Of a stretch of DNA of 64,000 bases, positions 16,753-26,074 are shown one piece after another (the stretch's first letter is position 1; every line of letters begins with the position of its first letter). A model generated the notes under the pieces. It searched no databases. It was not told the origin of the DNA and saw only the letters and a list, made by a program, of their open reading frames with translations. Location: assembly GCF_019956555.1 (NCBI RefSeq), contig NZ_JAHBDQ010000004.1:1-64000 (forward strand), read 5' to 3'. This DNA is from Pseudomonas sp. A-RE-19. Lineage in GTDB: Bacteria; Pseudomonadota; Gammaproteobacteria; Pseudomonadales; Pseudomonadaceae. Position numbers and translations under genes: made by a program.

Positions 16753-19700
16753 ATGTCGAAATTTTTTATCGACCGTCCGATTTTCGCCTGGGTAATTGCC
16801 CTGGTGATCATGCTGGTCGGGGCTCTATCGATCCTCAAACTGCCGATCAACCAATACCCGAGCATTGCGCCTCCGGCCATTGCCATTTCGGTGACCTACC
16901 CAGGCGCATCTGCACAAACCGTGCAGGACACCGTGGTGCAAGTGATCGAGCAACAGCTCAACGGTATCGACAACCTGCGTTATGTCTCGTCGGAAAGTAA
17001 CTCCGACGGCAACATGACCATTACCGCGACCTTCGAGCAGGGCACCAGCTCCGATACCGCGCAGGTTCAGGTCCAGAACAAGCTGAACCTCGCCACCCCG
17101 CTGCTGCCGCAAGAAGTGCAGCAACAGGGTATCCGCGTGACCAAGTCGGTGAAAAACTTCCTGATGGTCATCGGTGTGGTATCGCGTGACGGCAGCATGA
17201 CCAAGGACGACCTGTCCAACTACATCGTGTCGAACATGCAGGACCCGATCTCGCGCACCGCCGGTGTCGGTGACTTCCAGGTCTTCGGTGCCCAGTACGC
17301 GATGCGGATCTGGCTCGACCCGGCAAAGTTGAACAACTACAACCTGACTCCGGTGGACGTGAAAACCGCCATCGCGGCGCAGAACGTCCAGGTATCGTCC
17401 GGTCAACTCGGCGGCTTGCCTGCCCTGCCCGGCCAGCAACTGAACGCTACGATCATCGGCAAGACCCGTCTGCAAACCGCCGAACAGTTCAAGTCGATCC
17501 TGCTGAAGGTCAACAAGGACGGCTCGCAAGTGCGTGTCGGCGACGTTGCGGAAGTCGGTCTGGGTGGTGAGAACTACTCGATCAGTGCCCAGTTCAACGG
17601 CGCCCCGGCCTCCGGTCTGGCGGTAAAACTGGCCAACGGTGCCAACGCCCTCGACACCGCAAAAGCCCTGCGCAAAACCATCGATGACCTGAAACCGTTT
17701 TTCCCGGAAGGGATGGAAGTGGTGTTCCCGTACGACACCACCCCGGTGGTGACCGAGTCGATCAAGGGTGTGGTTGAAACCCTGGTCGAAGCGATCGTGC
17801 TGGTGTTCCTGGTGATGTTCCTGTTCCTGCAAAACTTCCGCGCCACCGTCATCACCACGATGACCGTGCCAGTGGTATTGCTGGGTACGTTCGGGATCCT
17901 GGCGGCATTCGGTTTCAGCATCAACACCCTGACCATGTTCGGTATGGTGTTGGCCATTGGCTTGTTGGTGGACGATGCCATCGTCGTGGTGGAAAACGTC
18001 GAACGGGTCATGAGCGAAGAAGGCCTGTCACCCAAGGAAGCCACCAAGAAATCCATGGGGCAGATCCAGGGAGCCCTGGTCGGTATCGCCCTGGTGCTGT
18101 CGGCGGTACTGCTACCGATGGCGTTCTTCAGTGGCTCCACCGGTGTGATCTACAAGCAGTTCTCGATCACCATCGTTTCGGCCATGGCCTTGTCGGTGAT
18201 GGTGGCGTTGATCTTCACCCCGGCACTCTGCGCGACCATGCTCAAAGCGATTCCGAAAGGCGAGCATGGCATACCGAAACGTGGCTTCTTCGGCTGGTTC
18301 AACCGCAGCTTCGACCGTGGCGTCAAAAGCTATGAGCGCGGCGTGGGCAATATGCTCGCGCACAAGGCTCCGTACCTGCTGGCGTATCTGATCATCGTGG
18401 TCGGCATGATCTGGCTGTTCACCCGTATTCCAACGGCGTTCCTGCCGGAAGAAGACCAGGGTGTACTGTTTGCTCAGGTGCAGACACCGGCCGGCTCCAG
18501 CTCCCAGCGCACGCAAGTGGTCGTGGACGAAATGCGCGAATTTCTGCTGCGTCCAAGCAAGGAAGGCGGCGAAGGCGACGCGGTGGCCTCGGTATTTACC
18601 GTGACCGGCTTCAACTTCGCCGGTCGTGGCCAGAGTTCGGGTATGGCGTTCATCATGCTCAAACCCTGGGACGAACGTAACGCCGACAACAGCGTGTTCA
18701 AACTGGCGGCCCGTGCCCAACAGCACTTCTTTACCTTCCGCGACGCCATGGTGTTTGCCTTCGCGCCTCCGGCGGTACTGGAACTGGGTAACGCCACCGG
18801 TTTCGACGTATTCCTTCAGGACCGCGCCGGTATTGGTCACGAAAAGCTGATGGCGGCACGCAACCAGTTCCTCGGCATGGCGGCGCAAAGCAAGGTCCTG
18901 TCGCAAGTGCGTCCTAACGGCCTGAACGACGAGCCGCAATACCAGCTGGAAATCGATGATGAGAAGGCCAGCGCCCTGGGCGTGACCCTCACCGACATCA
19001 ACAACACCCTGTCGATTGCCCTGGGCAGTAGCTATGTGAACGACTTCATCGACCGCGGTCGAGTGAAGAAGGTTTACATACAAGGCCTGCCTGGCGCTCG
19101 CATGAGCCCCGAAGACCTGAAGAAGTGGTACGTGCGCAACAGCGCCGGCACCATGGTTCCGTTCTCCGCGTTCGCCAAGGGTGAGTGGATCTACGGATCG
19201 CCAAAACTGGCCCGTTACAACGGCGTAGAAGCAATGGAAATCCTCGGTGCCCCGGCGCCAGGTTATTCCACCGGTGAAGCCATGGCCGAAGTCGAAGCCC
19301 TGGCCAAGAAACTGCCGGCCGGTGTCGGTATTTCCTGGACCGGCCTGTCGTACGAGGAACGTCTGTCCGGCTCGCAAGCGCCAGCGTTGTATGCCCTGTC
19401 GCTACTGATGGTGTTCCTGTGTCTGGCGGCGCTGTATGAAAGCTGGTCGATCCCGATCGCGGTGATGCTGGTGGTGCCGCTGGGGATCATCGGTGCGCTG
19501 ATGGCGACCAGCCTGCGTGGCCTGTCCAACGACGTGTACTTCCAGGTGGGGCTGTTGACCACCATCGGTCTGGCGGCGAAAAACGCCATTCTGATCGTCG
19601 AGTTCGCCAAGGAGCTGCATGAGCAAGGACGTAGCCTGCGCGAGGCAGCGATCGAAGCCTGCCGGATGCGTCTGCGACCGATCATCATGACCTCGCTCGC

Positions 19701-19914
19701 GTTTGTGCTCGGTGTGGTGCCACTGGCCATTTCCACGGGTGCGGGTTCGGGTAGCCAACATGCGATCGGTACCGGGGTAATTGGCGGTATGCTCACGGCC
19801 ACGATCCTGGCGATCTTCTGGGTCCCGTTGTTCTTCGTCACCGTGTCGTCCATGGGTCAGCGCAAAATCGCCGATCAGGATGACGCCATTGAACCTTCTA
19901 AAGAGGCTGGCTAA
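16753..19914 (+). CDS. emhB: RND efflux pump inner-membrane transporter (TtgB/EmhB/MexB type)
   Basis: The 1053-aa protein begins [20 protein letters not shown] and has the standard 12-TM layout with two large periplasmic loops. The proton-relay residues are present: the Asp pair in [16 protein letters not shown] of TM4 and the Lys in [13 protein letters not shown] of TM10. The phenylalanine-rich distal pocket region is also recognisable. It exports hydrophobic drugs and solvents, powered by the proton gradient. The gene starts 3 bp after emhA and its stop overlaps the emhC start. Confidence 0.95.
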   Translation: MSKFFIDRPIFAWVIALVIMLVGALSILKLPINQYPSIAPPAIAISVTYPGASAQTVQDTVVQVIEQQLNGIDNLRYVSSESNSDGNMTITATFEQGTSSDTAQVQVQNKLNLATPLLPQEVQQQGIRVTKSVKNFLMVIGVVSRDGSMTKDDLSNYIVSNMQDPISRTAGVGDFQVFGAQYAMRIWLDPAKLNNYNLTPVDVKTAIAAQNVQVSSGQLGGLPALPGQQLNATIIGKTRLQTAEQFKSILLKVNKDGSQVRVGDVAEVGLGGENYSISAQFNGAPASGLAVKLANGANALDTAKALRKTIDDLKPFFPEGMEVVFPYDTTPVVTESIKGVVETLVEAIVLVFLVMFLFLQNFRATVITTMTVPVVLLGTFGILAAFGFSINTLTMFGMVLAIGLLVDDAIVVVENVERVMSEEGLSPKEATKKSMGQIQGALVGIALVLSAVLLPMAFFSGSTGVIYKQFSITIVSAMALSVMVALIFTPALCATMLKAIPKGEHGIPKRGFFGWFNRSFDRGVKSYERGVGNMLAHKAPYLLAYLIIVVGMIWLFTRIPTAFLPEEDQGVLFAQVQTPAGSSSQRTQVVVDEMREFLLRPSKEGGEGDAVASVFTVTGFNFAGRGQSSGMAFIMLKPWDERNADNSVFKLAARAQQHFFTFRDAMVFAFAPPAVLELGNATGFDVFLQDRAGIGHEKLMAARNQFLGMAAQSKVLSQVRPNGLNDEPQYQLEIDDEKASALGVTLTDINNTLSIALGSSYVNDFIDRGRVKKVYIQGLPGARMSPEDLKKWYVRNSAGTMVPFSAFAKGEWIYGSPKLARYNGVEAMEILGAPAPGYSTGEAMAEVEALAKKLPAGVGISWTGLSYEERLSGSQAPALYALSLLMVFLCLAALYESWSIPIAVMLVVPLGIIGALMATSLRGLSNDVYFQVGLLTTIGLAAKNAILIVEFAKELHEQGRSLREAAIEACRMRLRPIIMTSLAFVLGVVPLAISTGAGSGSQHAIGTGVIGGMLTATILAIFWVPLFFVTVSSMGQRKIADQDDAIEPSKEAG

Positions 19915-21374
19915 TGAGCAAGTCGCTACTCTCCATCGCAGTCGCTGCCTTCGTGCTGAGCGGCTGCTCGCTGATACCCGACTATCAGCAGCCTGAAGCA
20001 CCGGTGGCGGGCCAATACCCGCAAGGCCCGGCGTATTCACCGGCCCAGGCGCCCAACCAGGCTGCCGCCGAACAGGGCTGGAAGCAGTTTTTCCACGACC
20101 CGGCGCTGCAACAGATGATTCAGACCGCGCTGGAGAACAACCGTGACCTGCGCGTCGCGGCGCTGAACATCGACGCTTATGCGGCTCAATACCGCATCCA
20201 GCGCGCCGATCTGTACCCGGCGGTTTCGGCCACCGGCAGCGGCAGCCGTCAGCGGGTTCCGGCGCGGGCCTCGCAAACCGGTGAAGCGGGCATCACCAGC
20301 TCCTACTCAGCCACCGTCGGCATCAGTGCCTATGAACTCGACCTGTTCGGTCGGGTTCGCAGCCTGAGCGAAGAAGCCCTGCAGAAATACTTCGCCACTG
20401 AAGAAGCACGCCGCAGTACCCAGATCAGCCTGGTGGCCAGTGTGGCCAATGCCTACCTGACCTGGCAGGCTGACAAGGAATTGCTCAAGCTCACTCAGGA
20501 AACCCTCGGTGCCTACGAGGAGAGCTACAAGCTCACCTCGCGCAGCAACGAAGTGGGTGTAGCCTCGGCACTGGATCTGGCCCAGTCGCGCACTTCGGTG
20601 GAAAATGCCCGCGCGCAACAGGCCAAATACACCCGTCAGGTTGCCCAGGATGAAAACAGCCTGGTGCTGCTGCTCGGCACCGGTATCCCGGCCAATCTGC
20701 AAGCGGCCAAGCCACTGTCGGACGACCTGCTGAGCGAAGTGCCGGCCGGCCTGCCGTCGGATTTGCTGCAACGTCGTCCAGACATCCTTCAGGCCGAGTA
20801 CAACCTCAAGGCTGCCAACGCCAACATCGGCGCGGCGCGGGCTGCGTTCTTCCCGAGCATCAGCCTGACCGCCAATGCCGGCTCCCTGAGCCCGGACCTT
20901 TCCGGTCTGTTCAAGGGCGGTTCGGGCACCTGGTTGTTCCAGCCGCAGATCAACCTGCCGATCTTCAACGCCGGCAGCCTGCGCGCCAGCCTGGATTACT
21001 CAAAAATCCAGAAAGACATCGGCGTGGCGAACTACGAGAAGTCCATTCAAACGGCCTTCCAGGAAGTCGCCGATGGCCTGGCCGCACGCCAGACCTACAC
21101 CGAGCAGTTGCAAGCTCAGCGTGACTTCGTCAGCGCCAACCAGGACTACTACCGGCTGGCCGAGCGTCGTTACCGCATCGGTGTCGACAGCAACCTGACC
21201 TTCCTCGACGCCCAGCGTCAGCTGTTCAGTGCCCAACAAGCGCTGATCACCGACCGTCTGGCGCAGCTGGTCAGCGCGGTCAATCTGTACAAGGCGCTGG
21301 GGGGTGGCTGGAATGAACAGACGGCGAAGAACGAGCCGTTGAAAGAAGAAGCGCCAAAGATGAAGTTGTTCTGA
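19914..21374 (+). CDS. emhC: RND outer-membrane channel (OprM/TtgC/EmhC type)
   Basis: The 486-aa protein has a lipobox (VLSGC) and the two repeats of the TolC/OprM outer membrane factor: [20 protein letters not shown] in the first and [20 protein letters not shown] in the second. It forms the trimeric exit duct for the pump. The start codon overlaps the emhB stop by one base (TAATG), so translation is coupled. A good terminator follows 17 bp after the stop, closing the operon. Confidence 0.94.
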   Translation: MSKSLLSIAVAAFVLSGCSLIPDYQQPEAPVAGQYPQGPAYSPAQAPNQAAAEQGWKQFFHDPALQQMIQTALENNRDLRVAALNIDAYAAQYRIQRADLYPAVSATGSGSRQRVPARASQTGEAGITSSYSATVGISAYELDLFGRVRSLSEEALQKYFATEEARRSTQISLVASVANAYLTWQADKELLKLTQETLGAYEESYKLTSRSNEVGVASALDLAQSRTSVENARAQQAKYTRQVAQDENSLVLLLGTGIPANLQAAKPLSDDLLSEVPAGLPSDLLQRRPDILQAEYNLKAANANIGAARAAFFPSISLTANAGSLSPDLSGLFKGGSGTWLFQPQINLPIFNAGSLRASLDYSKIQKDIGVANYEKSIQTAFQEVADGLAARQTYTEQLQAQRDFVSANQDYYRLAERRYRIGVDSNLTFLDAQRQLFSAQQALITDRLAQLVSAVNLYKALGGGWNEQTAKNEPLKEEAPKMKLF

Positions 21375-21390
21375 TAGCGCGGTAAACACG

Positions 21391-21415
21391 AAGCCCACCG
21401 ATTGGTGGGCTTTTT
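21391..21415 (+). terminator. Rho-independent terminator of the efflux operon
   Basis: AAGCCCACC / GGTGGGCTT stem with a four- to five-base loop, then TTTT. Confidence 0.88.
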
Positions 21416-21445
21416 GTTGGCCATGGAAAAGCGGGCGTGTTCGTC

Positions 21446-23416
21446 TCAGCCGCCAACCCCATTGACCAGAAACACCGGTTCCTCCAGATAATCGAGCCCT
21501 AACCGGTTTTCGAACATTTCGTCGCGTAATGCCGCCGTGGTGAAACAGCCCAGGTCCAGAGCGGTGGCCAGCAGTGAAAAGGTCTGGCTCAGATGCCCGG
21601 TATCCATCAGCGACACCCGCAGTGCGCGGCTGAATTCGTATTTCCAGGCCATCCGCTCGACCCGCGCCGTGGAAACGAACACCGCCGCCGCGTCCTTGAT
21701 CCACGACTGCCCGCCACAGGCCTCGCTGACCCAGGCTCGCGGATCTTCCAGGGAAAGCAGCTCAAGCCCATGACGGCGTACCGAATAGTGGTAAAGACCC
21801 CGCTCGAAACCTTGCACATTCATCAGCACCGCATACACCTCGGTGCCCTGCAGCGAACCGCCGGCCGGCGAGGTTTTCTTCAGAAAGTAGTCGCCCATGC
21901 GGTTCTGCTCCATGGCCGTCGCGCCCCAGGTGTAGTAGAGCAACAGGGACAGTTGCGCTGAACTCAACGGTTGATCACTGAAGGTTCGCGACGTGCGGCG
22001 ATTGCACAGCGTGTCCAGCAACGTCGGCTGAGCGATCGCGCAGGAAGTCTGCAGCGGGTTTTCCAGGGCAATGAACGGATGAGACCAATAGTCCTTGAAC
22101 GTCGACGGTTGGCGTTGCGTCGAGGCCTTTTGCTCCAGTTCCGTTTCCAGTTCGACAACGCTGATGTAGGGCGTATGCGAGCCGGTCCGGGTACTCAGGT
22201 AAAACTCCAGCGCTGCGTCCCAGTGGGTCCAAAGGTCGAGCGGATGCTTACCCTCACCAGAGGTGATCGTGTCCAATTGATTCGCGACAGGCAGTAAAAC
22301 ACCGTGGCCGACCAGCGTCCTCAGGAACGCCAGATTGTCGTCCTGTGCAGAACTCTGCAAAACACCCGGTAGCAACAAGGCACTCTCCAGCGTCTGCGGG
22401 CTCAGGAAGTGGCGCAGTAACGGCAGAAACGTTACGCAAAATTCCAGGCTCAAGTTCTGCTGCCGATCCCGGATAAAAAACGACGCCGAGCCAATGCTGA
22501 GCCAGGTGCTTTCCCTGAGTTTCAATGGGGTCTGCGCGCCCGCCGATGGCGTCTCTTGCTCGACCTGCTGATCGCGCCCTTGCCAGAACAAGGCCTTGGG
22601 TCTCAAGGACTTGATGGCCTTGATCAACGTCAACAGTTCCGCGTCATCTGTTTTGCGGGAAATATCCCACTCAAGGGTGATCGCTTTCACCGGCGATGAG
22701 GCAAACAAATGACGCAAGATGTCCCAGTCCCGCCGCGGATGGCCGGTGTGAATTTCAATCAACCGGTCCAGCGGCAACGAACGCAAATAGTCGTTCAGGT
22801 CGTAACCCAGGGTTCTGGCGGTCGTGATCGCGCTGTCGAGATCCAGCAGAAAGCCCGAGCCGCTGCGCTCCACCACACTGGAGATGAACTCGCCTTCGGA
22901 CTGCTCCTGTGCGCCCGCCAATGAAAACAATCGCGGCGCGTTTTCAAGCACCAGCAGCGTTGCCGTGAGCTCGCGCAATTCAATGGCATTGGCCACCACC
23001 GTGTCAGCCACCTCTTGGGCCAGGGTCGGCAAAATGAAGTGCTGAGTGTCGCCACCGTGGAAACGCGACCAGGAAATATGCTCGGCCAGCCATGGCGAGC
23101 GGGTTTTGTCGCACAGTCGCCGCGTCATGTGCAGGAACTCGCGATCCATCGCGATACCCACGCTGCCCAGGGACAAACTGGATGAATGCAGCAAACTCGG
23201 TACTCGAGCGCCGACCTCAAGCAAACGAGGCTCCAGAATGCAGTGCGTCGGCTGAAACTCCACATAATCGAAATGCGGCAAACCCTCAGCGAGAATCCGT
23301 TCGACGGTCGGATCAAGCCCCTCCTGCGACCTGTCCTCCCGAGAGCCGCGTCGTGGCAAGTGGTACTCCAGCCCCACCCCTGCCTCGGGAAATTGCGAAG
23401 CATCAAACATCGCCAT
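21446..23416 (-). CDS. Fusion protein: DUF692/MNIO domain + SagB-type nitroreductase
   Basis: The 656-aa protein has two recognisable parts. Residues 1-280 resemble DUF692 (multinuclear non-heme iron oxidase, MNIO): GVGLEYHLPR (13-22), LLHSSSLSLGS (75-85), AEHISWS (111-117), LENAP (157-161), LLDLDS (190-195) and EIHTGH (221-226). Residues 460-656 are a SagB/McbC FMN oxidoreductase: RRTSRTFSDQPLS (473-485), KTSPAGGSLQGTEVY (514-528), GLYHY (540-544) and LMDTGH (603-608). Residues 300-450 look like the N-terminal arm of SagB-type proteins. Compared with standard MNIOs, the Asn pair after the conserved Asp is replaced by Asp-Ser and the next His is missing. GGGAG lies 6 bases before the ATG. It is the last gene of the RiPP-like unit. 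Joint peptide oxidation is inferred. Confidence 0.85.
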   Translation of the reverse strand: MAMFDASQFPEAGVGLEYHLPRRGSREDRSQEGLDPTVERILAEGLPHFDYVEFQPTHCILEPRLLEVGARVPSLLHSSSLSLGSVGIAMDREFLHMTRRLCDKTRSPWLAEHISWSRFHGGDTQHFILPTLAQEVADTVVANAIELRELTATLLVLENAPRLFSLAGAQEQSEGEFISSVVERSGSGFLLDLDSAITTARTLGYDLNDYLRSLPLDRLIEIHTGHPRRDWDILRHLFASSPVKAITLEWDISRKTDDAELLTLIKAIKSLRPKALFWQGRDQQVEQETPSAGAQTPLKLRESTWLSIGSASFFIRDRQQNLSLEFCVTFLPLLRHFLSPQTLESALLLPGVLQSSAQDDNLAFLRTLVGHGVLLPVANQLDTITSGEGKHPLDLWTHWDAALEFYLSTRTGSHTPYISVVELETELEQKASTQRQPSTFKDYWSHPFIALENPLQTSCAIAQPTLLDTLCNRRTSRTFSDQPLSSAQLSLLLYYTWGATAMEQNRMGDYFLKKTSPAGGSLQGTEVYAVLMNVQGFERGLYHYSVRRHGLELLSLEDPRAWVSEACGGQSWIKDAAAVFVSTARVERMAWKYEFSRALRVSLMDTGHLSQTFSLLATALDLGCFTTAALRDEMFENRLGLDYLEEPVFLVNGVGG

Positions 23417-23431
23417 GATCGTCTCCCGAGC

Positions 23432-24592
23432 TTAAGCCGTCGCACCCAGCACGCGTTCTGTCACCGTCGCCGGCGTCGTCTTCGCCAACAGGCCGGCGTG
23501 CTTGCTCTCCAGTGCTCTGACTTCCTTGACCAGGTTTTCCAGAAGCTGGCGCCCCTGGGGGGTGAAATCGCCACTGGCTTCCAGATCCGGCAAGGCCCGG
23601 GTCAACCCCCGCATGATGAACGCCAGACGGTTTTGCGCTTGCTGCAGTTCATGGGACGAGCGCGAGCGGACCCGCTCCAGGTATTTGACCAACGCGATAT
23701 ACACGTAAAACGCGTGAAAATAACCGTACAAGTCACGCTTCTGCCCTGACCACGGGAGGGTGAACGACGCTTCTCGCGAGGCGCCTTCGGCGACGACCGG
23801 GCACATTTCAACAATGTAGTAGAGCAGTTGATGAGTGGCCTCATGCACCAGGGACTCTTCCAGATCGAGTATCGAATTGTCCCGACTCGACAACAGGATG
23901 ACCCCGGTGTAACGGGAAGCCGAACAACTTCGAAATAAACCATCGGGCAAATAACAAATAGCTTTGACCAGTTGTTTAAACCGCTCATGGCAGGCCGGCC
24001 AGGTGTGCTCCATTCGCAACAGGGCAATATTCACGATATCGCTAAAAAAGCGCACGGGGTGGCCACTACGCTCTAATTGTTTGCGAGCTTCTTCATCTTT
24101 TGGAAACTCATAACTGGGTGGAGTCGCTATCGCGATCAGCGGATCGACATCAAATCGATACAGCGGCGGACAATCATGAACAGGCCGGATTTTATCCTTT
24201 GCCTTTACGCGCGCCAGCACATCGGGAAACTCGATCAGCATTTTTTCCAACATGGCCGTATCTTCAGACTTTTCGGTCAACACCTGATTGGTATAACGAA
24301 ACGTCATCCCCTGCCACACTTGAAACACCGGATCATTGATAATCGGGTGCTGTTCCTGAGGCGGGAGCACGATAAGGTTCACGGCCTGCTCAAAAAAAAC
24401 CGCCAAGTGCGGTGAGTCGGGGAATAGTTTGAAAAGTTCGGCATACAGCACAGTAAAGATCGTATAGCGATTTCGACTGACGCGTTCCAGCAATACTTCA
24501 AATCGTGAAGGCTCCGTATCCGGGAGAAAGGTAGTGCCCTGAAATAAATCGTCGACGGATAACTCACGTTGCCCACTGTTCCCGATATCCAT
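23432..24592 (-). CDS. HExxH-motif putative peptide beta-hydroxylase
   Basis: The 386-aa protein has LVHEATHQLL at residues 249-258, giving an HExxH metal site (His250, His254). It is followed about 35 residues later by KRDLYGYFHAFYVY with a likely third His ligand at 293 and Arg288 nearby. This arrangement matches the HEXXH-motif proteins found beside NHLP-type RiPP precursors, now regarded as alpha-ketoglutarate-dependent peptide beta-hydroxylases rather than proteases. Codons here are less GC-biased than in flanking housekeeping genes. It sits 15 bp after the GNAT gene and 15 bp before the MNIO-SagB gene, so all are probably one transcript. A metalloprotease is the alternative. Confidence 0.75.
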   Translation of the reverse strand: MDIGNSGQRELSVDDLFQGTTFLPDTEPSRFEVLLERVSRNRYTIFTVLYAELFKLFPDSPHLAVFFEQAVNLIVLPPQEQHPIINDPVFQVWQGMTFRYTNQVLTEKSEDTAMLEKMLIEFPDVLARVKAKDKIRPVHDCPPLYRFDVDPLIAIATPPSYEFPKDEEARKQLERSGHPVRFFSDIVNIALLRMEHTWPACHERFKQLVKAICYLPDGLFRSCSASRYTGVILLSSRDNSILDLEESLVHEATHQLLYYIVEMCPVVAEGASREASFTLPWSGQKRDLYGYFHAFYVYIALVKYLERVRSRSSHELQQAQNRLAFIMRGLTRALPDLEASGDFTPQGRQLLENLVKEVRALESKHAGLLAKTTPATVTERVLGATA

Positions 24593-24607
24593 TTTTCAAA
24601 CCTTCCC

Positions 24608-25084
24608 TTAGGCTGGCAGCAACGGCTTCGCCATCGTCAGACTGGCGACGCCATAACCGAGTTGTTCATAAAGACGACGAGCCGCATCGTTGCGACCAAA
24701 GACATGCAAGCGCACTTCCTCGCACCCCGTCTGGCGTGCCCATGCCTCGGCGGCCAGCATTGATTGCCTGGCATAACCCTGACGGCGCTCGCCAGGTTCA
24801 ATGTATAAATCCAGAATAAAGACAATCGGCCGGGTACCCGCGTGGCGTTGAGCGAGCCACAGTTCACCGACGCGCCGGTCTTCGTCCTTGATCACCCAGA
24901 GTTGATTGTTTTCAGTCTGCAGACCTTGCGGCAATAACTGCTCGAAGACGTTCCTGGACTTTTGCGATGCCTCCTCCGAAGCCCATTCACCCGAGGCGAC
25001 CATGCCCTGGCCATACTCGGCAACGGCTCTTTCGGCGAAAGTCACGAAGTCCGCGTTGTCCATGGGTGCCAAGGTGACAGGCAT
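24608..25084 (-). CDS. GNAT-family N-acetyltransferase in the RiPP-like unit
   Basis: The 158-aa protein has the GNAT fold with motif A in DLYIEPGERRQGYARQSML (acetyl-CoA loop RRQGYA) and motif B in NDAARRLYEQLGYGVASLTM. The start MPVTLAPMDNADF is followed by the usual first helix. Position between the precursor gene and the HExxH gene suggests it acylates the modified peptide or protects the producer, but neither can be read from sequence. A 113-bp gap with a hairpin separates it from the precursor. Confidence 0.82.
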   Translation of the reverse strand: MPVTLAPMDNADFVTFAERAVAEYGQGMVASGEWASEEASQKSRNVFEQLLPQGLQTENNQLWVIKDEDRRVGELWLAQRHAGTRPIVFILDLYIEPGERRQGYARQSMLAAEAWARQTGCEEVRLHVFGRNDAARRLYEQLGYGVASLTMAKPLLPA

Positions 25085-25137
25085 GGGTCATTTACTCCCT
25101 GTTCGACCATGTTGTGTCTTGCTGTTGAATCGAGCCA

Positions 25138-25182
25138 TTTGGCGTACCGCAGAAATCGTCCGGCTTTCCGTGGCACGCCAAA
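25138..25182 (-). other. Hairpin between precursor and modification genes
   Basis: TTTGGCGT and ACGCCAAA form an 8-bp stem, extended by CCGC/GTGG inside. It has no T-tract on the minus strand, so it is more likely an RNA-processing or partial-attenuation element that gives more precursor than enzyme mRNA than a full terminator. Confidence 0.45.
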
Positions 25183-25197
25183 CAGCATCGCCGTCCT

Positions 25198-25458
25198 TTA
25201 ATCCATTTGTGCCTGTACATTCTGTTGTTGGTCGAATATCGCAGCATTACCCAGTTTGTCGCGAATACCCGCACCGGCACTCACCAGTTTTGTAGCATCA
25301 ATATTTTTTACGGCTGTAAGTTCAGTAGCACTTAAGTGCACACCAATTCCTTTTGCAGCGGCCTCGGCATCTGCATGCAGTTTTGCAGCGAAGTCCTTAT
25401 CGATAAGGGCGCGACCTACGACCGAAGCAAGACGCTCCTGATTCACTCTTGTGGGCAT
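25198..25458 (-). CDS. NHLP/Os1348-like RiPP precursor peptide, 86 aa
   Basis: An 86-aa peptide beginning MPTRVNQERLASVVGRALID. The segment ASVVGRALIDKDFAAKLHAD, an Ala/Lys-rich turn and LSATELTAVKNID resemble the nitrile-hydratase-like leader of NHLP and Os1348-type RiPP precursors. The tail after a Gly-rich stretch (VSAGAGIRDKLG) is NAAIFDQQQNVQAQMD: Gln-rich, no Cys, one Ser in the last 29 residues, and ending in Asp. AAGGAG lies 8 bases before the ATG on the minus strand, which decides the start against a longer in-frame reading from 25578. It is first in the unit, as RiPP precursors often are. The family call rests on pattern recognition only. Confidence 0.75.
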   Translation of the reverse strand: MPTRVNQERLASVVGRALIDKDFAAKLHADAEAAAKGIGVHLSATELTAVKNIDATKLVSAGAGIRDKLGNAAIFDQQQNVQAQMD

Positions 25459-26074
25459 GGTGTTTCTCCTTGTTATTTCGGCATGACAAACATGGACTCC
25501 TGACGGCGCATAAAATGTTCCCTTGCCCGCCCTGAGGACTTTGAATATAGCAAGACCTCCTTTCTTTTCCAGCCACATCGAGGAGGCGCTTTAAATCTTT
25601 TTACGATAAGCGACAACACCAAATCTTAAGTTTAACTGGCGATTACCTATATACCTTTACTGACTGTAAGATCTGTAGGAAACCTCTTACAACCAAAGCA
25701 ATAAACACTTCCATCCAACCTCAAACCCAAACAATAAAGCGTCATTTATAGAACACCTACCTGCCCGCCCCATTAATGAGCTGGATAACTATGGGATTTA
25801 ATTAAGAATGCCTCATGCCATCGATGCAGGTAGACGTCGATTAGCGTTCGATAATCGCCCAAAACCCCGTCCGCCCGATTGAATCCCCCCGCCTATCCCT
25901 CGCACCATTGCCCGCACCTGCAAAAACCAATAACAACAGGTTCAACACCATGACTACGCGCCCTACTCGCTCCGGCTGAGCTCCGTTCGTTTATCCAAAC
26001 CCGATTTTTTGTCTGCGACCTCTGGTTGCGACTGCGTACTGCTTCATCCCTGATAATTAGAGAGACCCGAGCCC
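25459..26074. other. AT-rich intergenic region, RiPP leader and porin promoter
   Basis: This 616-bp region is clearly AT-richer than its neighbours between 25560 and 25860. On the minus strand it holds the leader of the precursor gene; a TATATA at 25648-25653 is a possible -10 without a good -35. On the plus strand, a 9-codon frame ATG (25950) to TGA (25979), MTTRPTRSG, after AACAGG, lies ahead of the porin gene and could be a leader peptide. I see no further gene. Low GC here fits local acquisition of the RiPP locus. Confidence 0.4.
25665..25691. promoter_or_regulatory. Gac-box-like palindrome upstream of the RiPP precursor
   Basis: TGTAGG-AAACCT-CTTACA (25674-25691) differs by one base from the TGTAAG-N6-CTTACA element bound by GacA before rsmY/rsmZ in Pseudomonas. 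A further TGTAAG half-site lies at 25665-25670. No GGA-rich small RNA follows on either strand, so this is not an rsm gene. Confidence 0.4.

Noticed and set aside
24608..25084. GNAT as an antibiotic-resistance acetyltransferase
   Set aside because: Only general GNAT motifs are seen; context is the peptide locus.
25665..25800. Possible rsm-type small RNA after the Gac-like box
   Set aside because: No series of GGA loops and no terminator follows on either strand.
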